Part shown: positions 34,563 through 42,688 of the stretch, one piece after another
Layout of the letters: each line of letters starts with the position of its first letter
Position numbering within the stretch: position 1 is the first letter of the stretch
Assembly (NCBI GenBank): GCA_963812775.1
Contig: CAWEWH010000009.1
Span: 310,001 to 374,000 of the forward strand
Length of the DNA: 64,000 nt
Direction of reading: 5' to 3'
Origin: CAWEWH01 sp963812775
GTDB lineage: Bacteria; Pseudomonadota; Alphaproteobacteria; Rhizobiales; Beijerinckiaceae
Notes under the pieces: generated by a model
What the model saw: the letters and a program-made list of their open reading frames with translations, nothing else
Database searches by the model: none
Told to the model about the DNA's origin: nothing
Made by a program: the position numbers and the translations under genes

Positions 34563-34793
34563 TCACTGACCGCGACGGCGCGCTCGGCGAGGCTCGCCCG
34601 CCACCCGATCGACGGGCGCGGCGCCGGTGACGAAGCCGTTCGAGACCCCGCCGGGCGGACGATAGAACGGATTGCCGGGATAGGGGCACCTGGCGGTGGG
34701 TACGTCGGTGTGGTCGCAGGGGAGGCTGGAGTCCTGGGCCAACGCCAAAGAGGGCGCCAGCGCAACGACGGCCGCCAAAAGGATGATCTTCAT
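34563..34793 (-). CDS. Small exported protein, CPYPGNPFYRP family (copy 1)
   Basis: A 76-residue secreted protein with a clear signal peptide (KIILLAAVVALAPSLALAQ). The mature part has two Cys (LPCDH.., ARCPYPG) and the block CPYPGNPFYRP, which is repeated almost exactly in the next minus-strand gene. The two share about half of their mature residues, so they are a tandem duplication. No known family is recognised. The two Cys may form a disulfide in the periplasm. Confidence 0.65.
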   Translation of the reverse strand: MKIILLAAVVALAPSLALAQDSSLPCDHTDVPTARCPYPGNPFYRPPGGVSNGFVTGAAPVDRVAGEPRRARRRGQ

Positions 34794-34904
34794 GACTGGG
34801 TTCTCGGTTGTCTGGAACGGGACCCAACTGACAATTCTTTCACGTCAGCCGCGGGGGTCCATCGGGTGTTTCCCTATCGCGTGGGAGGGGAACGGCGAAA
34901 CGTG

Positions 34905-35129
34905 TCAGCGACCCGGCCGGTGGGCGGGACGCTCGATTGCCACCGGCTGGCGGTCGATGGCGCCCGTGAAAACGTCGCTCGACGGTCGGTAGAACGGATT
35001 GCCCGGATACGGGCAGCGCTGGGTCGGCACGGTGGCGCCGTCGCATTCGACGCGCGCCGAGCCTTCGCCCAAGGCCAACGCCACGGAGGGGGTCAGCGCA
35101 ATGGCGGCGATCAACAGAAGCTTGTTCAT
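34905..35129 (-). CDS. Small exported protein, CPYPGNPFYRP family (copy 2)
   Basis: A 74-residue paralogue of the preceding gene. The signal peptide is NKLLLIAAIALTPSVALA, and the mature part carries VECDG, QRCPYPGNPFYRP and a basic tail. ATG 35129 is chosen since it begins the signal peptide; upstream in-frame codons have no features. The copies are 111 bases apart on the same strand, and each has its own start region. The function is unknown. Confidence 0.65.
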   Translation of the reverse strand: MNKLLLIAAIALTPSVALALGEGSARVECDGATVPTQRCPYPGNPFYRPSSDVFTGAIDRQPVAIERPAHRPGR

Positions 35130-35451
35130 GGCAGTGCTCGCTGATTGGGAGGGGGAGGAAGCCCTTCTGGAATGGCGCGGACCATGTGCGCGCGCGCACC
35201 GGCGCGATGTGCGCAAGCGCACACCAAACCCCTTGAAAATCGCCCTCCCCGCCCCCGGGGTCCGAAAAAACTCCACTTTTCACGGCCAGTTGATCCGTCG
35301 TGAGCCTCCGCCCACGAAATGTCCGCGAAACATTCGCGACATCAGGCGGAAACGCCGCCGGCCTAGGTTACCCAAAATGCCCCCGCGGCCGCCCGTCTTA
35401 GGCCGCATCCGCTGCACACCTTCGCCACACTTGCCGACAAAATCGCGCCCG

Positions 35452-35685
35452 ATGAACAAGATCGTCCATCCTTTCGGCCTTCCCGAGATCGGCCCCGCCC
35501 GGCGCGCGCCGGCGCCGCCGCGTCAGAGGGCGTGCCACATCGTTTGCGCCGATTGCGGCAACGCCGCCGACGTGACGCTGGACGTCCTGCTCGATGCCCT
35601 GCCGGCCTCCGAGCTCCATCTGCGCTGCCTCGACTGCCTCGGCGAGCAGGTGACCGTCACCGAGATGACGCTGACCGCGCACTAG
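35452..35685 (+). CDS. Small putative zinc-ribbon protein
   Basis: A 77-residue protein with two Cys pairs (VCADCGNAADV and RCLDCLGEQ) spaced like a zinc ribbon (CxxC-N29-CxxC). A short basic, Pro-rich N-terminus precedes them. It carries no export signal. I do not recognise a named family. A small nucleic-acid-binding or redox role is possible. Confidence 0.5.
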   Translation: MNKIVHPFGLPEIGPARRAPAPPRQRACHIVCADCGNAADVTLDVLLDALPASELHLRCLDCLGEQVTVTEMTLTAH

Positions 35686-35731
35686 TCCCGGACGCGCGTC
35701 GCCCTTCTACCCTCCGTCCTCTGTCGGCCGC

Positions 35732-36331
35732 TCAAGCCAGCCCTGGCACCTCGACGAGCAGGAAGAAGCCGTTGAGCGTCAAGAGCGCGCCGATGAGCCC
35801 GAGCGCCCCGCCGATGAAGGCGAGCCACACCACGTCGGCCACGATGGCCACCGAGATCAGCACGATGCCGATCTGCAGCAGCGCCTCGGCATAGTCGAAA
35901 TACGGATCCTGCTTCAGGGCGTGGTCGCGCTTGGCCTCGTATTCCTTGGCGCGCGCCAAGAGCTCCTTCTTGCCCTCGTTGGTCTCCGGCTCCAATTCAT
36001 AGCGCGCCACCGTCTTGCGGTAGGCCTCCGCCTTCGCCTTCAGCGCCGCCTTGGCTTCGGCCGGCAGCGCCGGATCATTGGCCCAGGCGAGCTCGAGCTG
36101 ATCGGCGGCCAGCACGAAGCTCGTCTGGCGCATGTTCTTGGCCTGGAAGAAGGTGAAGAAGTTGGCCGCCAGCACGTTGTTGTTGATGGCTTCCTTGGTG
36201 GCATTGCCGCCGCCGAGCCCGGTGATGGCGAGCAGCATGGCGAGGATAGCGATGGTGACGGCGGCGCGCTGGCGAAAGCGGTCGCGCGTCGTCTCCTGGT
36301 CCATCATGTCGGCGGCGTCTTCGGCTTTCAT
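35732..36331 (-). CDS. DUF4337 membrane protein
   Basis: A 199-residue protein with the DUF4337 pattern. An N-terminal transmembrane helix (RAAVTIAILAMLLAITGL) is followed by NNNVLAANFFTFFQAKNMRQT and a long helical, charged middle part. Two C-terminal helices (LLQIGIVLISVAIVADVVWLAF and the last 20 residues) complete it. The function of the family is not established. Single-gene unit. Confidence 0.85.
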   Translation of the reverse strand: MKAEDAADMMDQETTRDRFRQRAAVTIAILAMLLAITGLGGGNATKEAINNNVLAANFFTFFQAKNMRQTSFVLAADQLELAWANDPALPAEAKAALKAKAEAYRKTVARYELEPETNEGKKELLARAKEYEAKRDHALKQDPYFDYAEALLQIGIVLISVAIVADVVWLAFIGGALGLIGALLTLNGFFLLVEVPGLA

Positions 36332-36452
36332 CGGCCCCTCCCCTTTATTCCCGGCCGCCGACGTGTAGCGGAGGCGTGGGCCGATGCAAGGCGGACTTGT
36401 ACGGTGTTCAGGCGTTTCATTAGGATGTCACATCCCTGCGACGAGACCCGCG

Positions 36453-37451
36453 ATGCGCCGCGCCATCATTCAGAAGCCCCGCTGTCTCGCCGCCTTCGTG
36501 CTCATCGTCCTTGCCGTGCGGCCGGCGGCGGCGATCGAGACCCCAGCGCTCGTCGGCTGGTGGATGTCCATCGACGCGACCTACACGTCGCTGCAGCTCC
36601 TTGGCTTTGCGGTGCCGAGTGAGGAGATGCTCATCGTCAACGACGACGGCGGCATCGAAAACCGCTTGATGGCCTTCTACAGCCCTGACGACGACGAGTG
36701 TCGCAGCTACGGTGTGTGCCGCGACATGCCGCTCGGCGCCCGCGCCCGGCTTCAGCTCACCGGCGACACCCTCGAATTCGCCGAGAGGGCCGAAACCATC
36801 GAGACGCTGCAGGCGGCGCATATCGACCCGCTGTTGCGCCCGCTCCTGGTCACCGCCAAGCCGAATTGGCGCGTGACGCTCGACGACGGCGTGCTGCGGC
36901 TGAGCGCCCCCGGCGGCGCCACCCGCGTCTTTGCCAGGGTGACGCGCGAGCGGCTGACCCGGCTGCGGGCGGCCTTCCTGCTGAGCGAGCTCTCCGTCAT
37001 CAAACACTGGCGCTGCTTCCTCGCCAACGCGGCGGCCAACGACCCGGCCTTCGCGCCCATGCACCACGGCAAGGCGGCGGCGCCACAGGATTTGCCCGCC
37101 TTGATGCAGGTCGCCAGCTATACGCAAAGCTTGCGCCATGCGCTGGCGGGCTTTCACGCCCAGACATCGGCGCCAGCCGGCCAGCCGGTCTCGGTGGAGC
37201 ATCAGCTGATCGAAGCCTTTGCGGGCTCTGCCACGCCCGCCACCGCCGACGAAGCGGCGCCGATTGCGGCCGCAATCCACTATTTGACCCTTCGGTTTGC
37301 AGGCGAGCCGCACGCCGAGGCCGAGCGGACCGCCACGGAACGATTGGCCGGCAGGCCGCTGTCGCTTGGCGTCGATGCCGCCAGCCTCGAAGCGGCGCTG
37401 CGGCTCTATCAGAACGAGGCCGAGCGCAAGCGGCTCTATTGTGCGGAATGA
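36453..37451 (+). CDS. Exported protein of unknown function
   Basis: A 332-residue protein with a signal peptide (CLAAFVLIVLAVRPAAAIE) and a mature domain rich in Ala/Leu helices. Landmarks are WWMSIDATYTSLQLL, a DDDECRSYGVC region with two Cys that may bond, and HYLTLRFAGEPHAE. No family is recognised. ATG 36453 is chosen because it opens the signal peptide; a longer reading frame begins at 36384 without supporting features. Its stop is 16 bases from the stop of the convergent phosphate transporter. Confidence 0.6.
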   Translation: MRRAIIQKPRCLAAFVLIVLAVRPAAAIETPALVGWWMSIDATYTSLQLLGFAVPSEEMLIVNDDGGIENRLMAFYSPDDDECRSYGVCRDMPLGARARLQLTGDTLEFAERAETIETLQAAHIDPLLRPLLVTAKPNWRVTLDDGVLRLSAPGGATRVFARVTRERLTRLRAAFLLSELSVIKHWRCFLANAAANDPAFAPMHHGKAAAPQDLPALMQVASYTQSLRHALAGFHAQTSAPAGQPVSVEHQLIEAFAGSATPATADEAAPIAAAIHYLTLRFAGEPHAEAERTATERLAGRPLSLGVDAASLEAALRLYQNEAERKRLYCAE

Positions 37452-37466
37452 GACGCGCGTCCCTCC

Positions 37467-38474
37467 TCACAGGAGCAGTCCGCCGAGCCAATAGAACAGC
37501 GCCGCGATGAGCGCCGCGGCCGGCAAGGTCAGGAACCAGGCGACGACGATGTTGCTCGCCACGTTCCAGCGCACCGCCGAGAGCTTGCGGGCCGCGCCGA
37601 CCCCGACGATCGCCCCGGTGATGGTGTGCGTCGTCGACACCGGCACGCCGAGCCCGGTCGCCATGAACAGCGTGATGGCGCCGCCGGTCTCGGCGCAGAA
37701 GCCCTGCATCGGCGTGAGCCGCGTGATCTTCGAGCCCATCGTGTGGACGATGCGCCAGCCGCCGAACAGCGTGCCGAGCCCCATGGCGGCCTGACAGGTG
37801 ATCACCACCCAGAACGGCACATAGAACTGGCCGCCGAGATGGCCCTGCGAGAACAGGAGCACGGCGATGATGCCCATGGTCTTCTGCGCGTCGTTGCCGC
37901 CGTGGCCGAGCGAATAGAGCGAGGCGGAGACGAATTGCAGCGAGCGGAAGGTGCCGTCGACCTGGCGCGGCGTGAAGCGCACGCACAGCCACGACACCAC
38001 GAGCACGAGGAGCAGCGCGAGGCAAAAGCCGGTGAACGGCGACAGGAAGATGGCGCTGCCGGTCTTCAGCACGCCGGCCCAGACGATCGCCGCGCTGCCC
38101 GCCTTGACGACACCGGCGCCGAGGAGGCCGCCGATCAACGCATGCGAGCTCGACGAGGGGATGCCGGCCCACCAGGTGATCAGGTTCCAGGAGATGGCGC
38201 CCATCAGCGCCCCGAAGATGACGCGGGCGTCGACCACGTCGGCCGCCACGATGCCGGTGCCGACCGTCTGGGCCACGTGCAGGCCGAAGAACAGGAAGGC
38301 GATGAAATTGAAGAACGCCGCCCACATCACCGCGTAGCGTGGCTTCAGCACCCGCGTCGACACGATGGTGGCGATGGAATTGGCGGCGTCGTGCAGGCCG
38401 TTGAGGAAGTCGAAGGCGAGCGCCACGATGACGAGGGTGACGAGAACCGGCAGGCTGAGGAGGGCGGCGTCCAT
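37467..38474 (-). CDS. pit: PiT-family inorganic phosphate transporter
   Basis: Inner-membrane H+-coupled phosphate symporter, 335 residues and about 10 helices. The duplicated PiT signature appears as FDFLNGLHDAANSIAT near the N-terminus and as GHGGNDAQKTMGII in the middle, with SSSHALIGGL and VPVSTTHTITGAIVG as the second inner repeats. It starts 12 bases after the stop of the DUF47 gene, the usual partner. Low-affinity phosphate uptake is expected. Confidence 0.95.
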   Translation of the reverse strand: MDAALLSLPVLVTLVIVALAFDFLNGLHDAANSIATIVSTRVLKPRYAVMWAAFFNFIAFLFFGLHVAQTVGTGIVAADVVDARVIFGALMGAISWNLITWWAGIPSSSSHALIGGLLGAGVVKAGSAAIVWAGVLKTGSAIFLSPFTGFCLALLLVLVVSWLCVRFTPRQVDGTFRSLQFVSASLYSLGHGGNDAQKTMGIIAVLLFSQGHLGGQFYVPFWVVITCQAAMGLGTLFGGWRIVHTMGSKITRLTPMQGFCAETGGAITLFMATGLGVPVSTTHTITGAIVGVGAARKLSAVRWNVASNIVVAWFLTLPAAALIAALFYWLGGLLL

Positions 38475-38486
38475 CGCGGCCGGCCG

Positions 38487-39131
38487 TCACAGATGGTCGA
38501 CGACGAGCGCGTTGATCTCGTTCGAAACGTCTTCCAGGCGGTCGACCACCTTCTCGAGATGATCGTAGACCTCGACGCCGACGATGAAGGTCATGGCGTT
38601 GCCCTGCCGGCTCGCCACGAACAGTGCCTTGCGGCCGTCCTCGTAGAGCTGATCGGCGCGCTCCTCGATGCGGATGATCTGCTCGGTGAGCACATTGAGG
38701 CGCGGCGCGTTGTTGCCGATGGAGCTCAAGAGCGGCACCGCCTCGAGCACCAGCTTGGCGGCCTCGACGATGCATTCGCCCATCGCCTGCATGGGCGGAG
38801 CGAAGGCCGTCACCTCGAACAGGATGATGGCCTTGGCGGTCTTGTTCATCTGGTCGATGGCGTCGTCCAGCGAGGTGGTCAGATCCTGGATGTCGCTACG
38901 GTCGAAGGGGGTGATGAAGGTGCGCCTCACCGCCGTCAGCACCTCGCGGGTCACCTCGTCGGCCGCCAACTCGTGCCGGGAGATCTCCTCGCAGTAGCGG
39001 GCGACGTCGTCGCCGCCGGCCAAGAGCCCGCGCAGCGCCTCAGCGCCGGCGAGCACGAGCGTGGCGTGCCTGTTGAAGAGGTCGAAGAAGCGATCCTCCC
39101 GCGGCATCACCGCCTGGAACCAGCGCAGCAT
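38487..39131 (-). CDS. DUF47 PhoU-like regulator of the Pit transporter
   Basis: A 214-residue all-helical PhoU-like protein (LPREDRFFDLFNRHA, DALIDQMNKTAKAI-type helices, VEVYDHLEKVVDRLEDVSNE). DUF47 proteins precede pit in many bacteria and modulate phosphate uptake and polyphosphate. It is the first gene of the two-gene operon with pit. A palindromic mosaic begins 70 bases upstream of its start codon. Confidence 0.92.
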   Translation of the reverse strand: MLRWFQAVMPREDRFFDLFNRHATLVLAGAEALRGLLAGGDDVARYCEEISRHELAADEVTREVLTAVRRTFITPFDRSDIQDLTTSLDDAIDQMNKTAKAIILFEVTAFAPPMQAMGECIVEAAKLVLEAVPLLSSIGNNAPRLNVLTEQIIRIEERADQLYEDGRKALFVASRQGNAMTFIVGVEVYDHLEKVVDRLEDVSNEINALVVDHL

Positions 39132-39200
39132 GTTTGCCTCTCGGATGCGGGACGGGGCCAGGCGGACCCTAGACCGGCCGGGACGATTCTCGAAATGGCG

Positions 39201-39357
39201 GCCACCCTCCCCTCGAGGGGGAGGGTCGGCGAGAACGCGAAGCGTTCGAGCCGGGGTGGGGTGATTTCATTTCGCATGCATCGTGTTTCTCACCCCACCC
39301 CGATCGCGCTTCGCTGCGCTCGCCGCGATCGACCCTCCCCCTCAAGGGGAGGGTGAA
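39201..39357. repeat. Long palindromic intergenic mosaic, copy 1
   Basis: The unit is bounded by ACCCTCCCC..GGGGAGGGT hairpins on both sides. It contains the small hairpin GAACGCGAAGCGTTC and a central pair CCGGGGTGGGGTGA / TCACCCCACCCCG. It is nearly identical over its outer parts to the copy at 53758-53886; only the loop and one inner arm differ. It lies in a gene-free gap upstream of DUF47. Confidence 0.75.
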
Positions 39358-39898
39358 GGAAGAGGCCACACCCTCGCGTTTTCGCGGTTCCTGCGAACCC
39401 GAAGCATGGGAGCGGTGCGGCCCAAAATTCAGGAAGGGCCCACGCGGGAGGTCCGAGCGGCGGGCGCCAGCGGCGCGAGCGCTCAGAGAAACATTATTCA
39501 TCAGGAAGCCGCCGGGCCTAACGCCCAGACCTCCCGCGCACGGTGTTCTTTGGCTTACGCCCTTGCGCCCCTCGGCCACTTCGCGAGTCCGCAGGCGGTC
39601 TGACAAACCTACCCTTCACGGCAGGAAACCGGACGGGTCGCTTCGGGCTTAGGCCGCCCCTTCTCCAGCCTGCACGCCAGAGCTGAGGCCACCGCCCAAC
39701 CCGCGCTGTTGCCAGCGCAAGCCATCGAGACATCGCCACGCGTCACCGTGGGTCCGTCTCTCTGCGGTCACCCACACTTGGCTCGCAAGGCCTTGCGCGC
39801 CCTTCCGGGGACCGGGTATGCCCAACATAGCCTGAGAGGCAACCTCTGTCAAGCATTAATTCCAAGTTCGTGACTTTATTCTCCTAGCGGATAAGACG
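39358..39898. other. 540-bp gene-free region with long-range inverted repeat
   Basis: No convincing reading frame, promoter or RNA family is seen here. One structured part stands out: CGCGGGAGGTC (about 39446) pairs with GACCTCCCGCG (about 39528) across a loop that itself has hairpins. It is flanked on both sides by palindromic mosaics, so it may be a decayed mobile fragment or an unrecognised structured RNA. Confidence 0.5.
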
Positions 39899-39904
39899 GC
39901 TGTG

Positions 39905-40104
39905 GGGCGGTCCGACCTTCTCCCTGAGGGAGAAGGTGCCGCTCCGAAGTCAGGCTCGCCTGACTTCGGCACTACTCTGCCGAACGCGGCAAGCCGCGTT
40001 CGGTTGGCCGGCGGATGAGGGTTTACGAATTTCTGAGATCGCGCCCCTCACCCGGCCGCTTCGCGGCCACCCTCTCCCCATGGGAGAGGGTTTCGCGCAC
40101 AAAG
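39905..40104. repeat. Palindromic mosaic upstream of the exonuclease gene
   Basis: Consecutive perfect hairpins: CTTCTCCCTGAGGGAGAAG, CCGAAGTCAGGC-TC-GCCTGACTTCGG and CCGAACGCGGC-AA-GCCGCGTTCGG, then GGCCGCTTCGCGGCC and CTCTCCCCATGGGAGAG. This matches the modular design of the mosaics at 39201 and 42239, with different inner hairpins. The last hairpin is about 30 bases before the exonuclease start. Confidence 0.7.
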
Positions 40105-40128
40105 GCCTCGGCTCATCAAGGAGACACC

Positions 40129-40986
40129 GTGATCGCCAAGGCCCCGAAGAAGACGCCGCCCCGCCCGCTCCTCATCGTCGACGGCGACAGCTTCGCGCAC
40201 CGCTCCTATCACGCCCTGCCGAAGGACATCCGCCGCAAGGGCGACAAGGGCGCCGGCGCCATTGTCGGCTTCATGAACGCGCTGCTGCGCCTCTACGAGA
40301 GTGAAAGGCCGCGCGCCGTCCTCGTGGGCTGGGACACGCTCGAGGCCGCGACCTACCGGCAGGAGGCCTTCGCCGACTATCAGGGCGGGCGCGAGTTCGA
40401 CGACGAGCTCGTCGACCAGCTTGCCGTGCTGCCGAAACTCGTCGCCGCCTGCGGCTTCGCGGTCGCCAAGGCGGCCGGCTACGAGGCCGACGACTTCCTC
40501 GCCGCCGCTGTCAAGCGCGAGACGAAGCGCGGCGGCCGCGCCCTGGTGGCGAGCGGCGACCGCGACGCCTTCCAGCTCGCCTCGCCGACGACCACCATCC
40601 TCTATCCGGTCAAGGCCGGCGAGATGGCGCGCATCGGCCCCGCCGAGGTGATGGCCCGCTATGGTGTTCCGCCCGCGCAGGTGCCCGACTTCATTGCGCT
40701 GCGCGGCGACCCGTCCGACAAGCTGCCAGGCGCCCGCGGCGTCGGCGCGGTGGGCGCCGCCGTGATCCTCAAGCGCCACGGCTCGCTCGAGGCGGCGATC
40801 GCCGCCGGCCGCTTCCCGCACGAGGCGGAGGCGCTTCTGCTCTACAAGTCGATCGCCACCATGGACGCCAAGGCCCCGCTGCCGCCCTTGCGCAACCAGA
40901 CGCCCACCTGGGCCAAGGCCGCCGCACTGGCGCGCCGGTGGGAGCTGAACCGGTTGGCGGAGCGGCTCACGGGATTGGCGACCTGA
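40129..40986 (+). CDS. Stand-alone 5'-3' exonuclease (PolI N-terminal type)
   Basis: A 285-residue flap-nuclease-like protein equal to the N-terminal domain of DNA polymerase I. PIN-like features are LLIVDGDSFAHRSYHAL, VLVGWD, YEADDFLA and ASGDRDAFQL (metal-binding Asp residues), and the helix-three-turn-helix LRGDPSDKLPGARGVGAVGA follows (shortened). GTG 40129 is chosen because AAGGAGACACC stands just before it; a longer frame starts within the palindromic mosaic. It probably removes RNA primers or flaps or acts in repair. Confidence 0.9.
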   Translation: MIAKAPKKTPPRPLLIVDGDSFAHRSYHALPKDIRRKGDKGAGAIVGFMNALLRLYESERPRAVLVGWDTLEAATYRQEAFADYQGGREFDDELVDQLAVLPKLVAACGFAVAKAAGYEADDFLAAAVKRETKRGGRALVASGDRDAFQLASPTTTILYPVKAGEMARIGPAEVMARYGVPPAQVPDFIALRGDPSDKLPGARGVGAVGAAVILKRHGSLEAAIAAGRFPHEAEALLLYKSIATMDAKAPLPPLRNQTPTWAKAAALARRWELNRLAERLTGLAT

Positions 40987-41075
40987 GGCGGCGCACTTTT
41001 GCCGCCAATGCGGCTATCGTGGGCAGGCGCGACGCGGAGCGTCGCGATCCGAGCAACCGACCGATGGAGGGTTCC

Positions 41076-41369
41076 GTGTACGCGGCCATTCGTCAGGCGA
41101 AGGCAAGAAGTGGGACGGCCGAAGAGCTGGCGCGAAGGATCAAGGAAGGCGCCATCCCCATCATCAGCGATGTCGAAGGCTTCATGGCCTATTATGTGGT
41201 CTACGCGCCGGACGACACCGTCACCGCGATCAGTGTCTTCAACAACCACGCGGGCGCGGAAGAATCGAACAGGCGCGCGCTGGCGTGGATCGAGGAGAGC
41301 CTTGCGCCGCTTCTCGCCGGCCCGGCCACGGCGACCGCCGGACCGGTGATCGTGCACACCTTGGCGTAG
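41076..41369 (+). CDS. ABM-like dimeric alpha-beta-barrel protein
   Basis: A 97-residue small protein (VYAAIRQAKARSGTAEELA, SDVEGFMAYYVVYAPDDTV, FNNHAGAEESNRRAL) of the dimeric ferredoxin-like-fold type common in Hyphomicrobiales. It looks like an antibiotic-biosynthesis-monooxygenase relative, but catalytic function is unproven. GTG 41076 is chosen over ATG 41064 because GGAGGG lies five bases before it and the conserved N-terminus begins there. Confidence 0.72.
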   Translation: MYAAIRQAKARSGTAEELARRIKEGAIPIISDVEGFMAYYVVYAPDDTVTAISVFNNHAGAEESNRRALAWIEESLAPLLAGPATATAGPVIVHTLA

Positions 41370-41417
41370 CGGGCCGGATCGTGCTCTAGACTGCCTCGCA
41401 CATCACGGGAGGCCTCC

Positions 41418-42203
41418 ATGAACCGGCGCGATTTCCTCACAGCGCTGACGCTGAGCACGGTCCTGGCCGAGACGCTCGCCAGCCCGGCGGCCGCGCAGGC
41501 ACAGGGCGGCGGCGCAGCGCCGAAGCTGCGCATCGGCATGCTCGTCTATTCCGACATGATCCTGCTCGACCTCGCGGGGCCGCTCACCGTCTTCAACCTG
41601 TCCCAGGCCGAGATCTTCATGGTGTCGCACGATCTCGAACCGGTGCGCACCGATGTCGGCATTCCGGTGAAGCCGAACATGACGTTCGAGTCCTGCCCCG
41701 CCGATCTCGACGTGCTGTTCGTGCCGGGCGGCCTGCGCGGCACCATCACATGCATGAGGGACCGCCCCACCCTCGCGTTCCTGGCCAAGAGCGGCACGAG
41801 CGCGCGCTTCGTGACGAGCGTGTGCACGGGCTCGCTGGTGCTCGGCGCCGCCGGCCTGTTGCGGGGCTACAAGGCCACCTCGCACTGGTACACGCGCGAC
41901 TATCTCGCCATCCTCGGCGCCGAGCCGGTGAAGGCCCGCGTCGTCGAGGACCGCAACCGCATCACCGCCGGCGGCGTCACGGCGGGCATCGATTTCGGGC
42001 TGACGCTGGCGGCGCGGCTGCGCGGCGAGGAGCTGGCCAAGCGCGTGCAGCTGGTGCTCGAATACGACCCGCAGCCGCCCTTCGCGGCGGGCTCGCCGGA
42101 AGCATCCGGGCCGGAACTCGCCGCGCAGATCCTGAAGGCGCGCGCCCCCGTGCTGGCCGAAGCCAGGCAGGCGGCCGAGGCGGCGGCGCAACTCAAGCTC
42201 TAG
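41418..42203 (+). CDS. DJ-1/PfpI-family protein with Tat-like signal
   Basis: A 261-residue protein with a twin-arginine-type N-terminus (MNRRDFLTALTLSTVLAETLASPAAA) and a DJ-1/PfpI domain. Nucleophile Cys is in the elbow VTSVCTGSLVLGAAGLL, and the acidic residue of the family lies in MLVYSDMILLDLAGPL. The sequence around YKATSHWYTRDYLAILGA resembles isonitrile-hydratase/AraC-associated DJ-1 proteins. Export by Tat is plausible, making it a periplasmic hydrolase or hydratase. Single gene, followed by a palindromic mosaic. Confidence 0.85.
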   Translation: MNRRDFLTALTLSTVLAETLASPAAAQAQGGGAAPKLRIGMLVYSDMILLDLAGPLTVFNLSQAEIFMVSHDLEPVRTDVGIPVKPNMTFESCPADLDVLFVPGGLRGTITCMRDRPTLAFLAKSGTSARFVTSVCTGSLVLGAAGLLRGYKATSHWYTRDYLAILGAEPVKARVVEDRNRITAGGVTAGIDFGLTLAARLRGEELAKRVQLVLEYDPQPPFAAGSPEASGPELAAQILKARAPVLAEARQAAEAAAQLKL

Positions 42204-42238
42204 CGCGTGATGAGTTTACGTCGAGTCGCTGGGCGCGC

Positions 42239-42433
42239 TGATCCTCCCCCTTCAGGGGGAGGTGGCCGCGCTCCGCAAGTCGGGTTTACCCGACTTGCGC
42301 ATTCATGATGCTGATCTCGGGCAAGCCCGAGATCAGTGCGCGGCCGGAGGGGGTCTGACGGATAGATGCATCAGACCCCACCCCGATCAGCGCGCAAGCG
42401 CGCTGATCGACCCTCCCCTGAAAGGGAGGGATC
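42239..42433. repeat. Palindromic mosaic with five hairpins
   Basis: Outer CCTCCCCCTTCAGGGGGAGG and ACCCTCCCCTGAAAGGGAGGG hairpins enclose GCAAGTCGGGTTTACCCGACTTGC, CTGATCTCGGGCAAGCCCGAGATCAG, GGTCTGACGG..TCAGACC and GATCAGCGCGCAAGCGCGCTGATC (each a near-perfect palindrome). The modular design is shared with other mosaics in this window. No coding potential is seen. Confidence 0.75.
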
Positions 42434-42688
42434 AGGCGCCGAGGCAGCCAAACCTCATCACCCAAGCGCGAATCAAATGTGTGAAGACAGTGGCCTGGGG
42501 GGAGAGAGCAAGCTGCCCGCTGATCCGATCTAATCTCATCGTCGTCTAGGGCACGATCCGAACAAGATATCTCAAGGGCCGCGGCGGGCGCCGGCGTCGC
42601 CATGCGCGGCCTGCGGGCCCACTGCGGGGCCATCGTCCTTTACTTCCCTCGATTGGCAGGGAAGATGCGCCCGCAATCGAGGCAATGC

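Noticed and set aside
37000..39356. Long frames in several phases overlapping pit, DUF47 and the upstream exported protein
   Set aside because: They mirror the confident genes on the other phases and strand; the translations are Arg/Gly/His-rich without domains.
39640..39898. tRNA or RNase P RNA gene
   Set aside because: No cloverleaf with a TTC-loop, and the conserved RNase P core GAGGAAAGTCCGGGC is absent on both strands.
39201..40104. CRISPR array
   Set aside because: Repeats are palindromic mosaics of uneven spacing with no unit of 25-40 bases alternating with unique spacers, and no cas gene is nearby.
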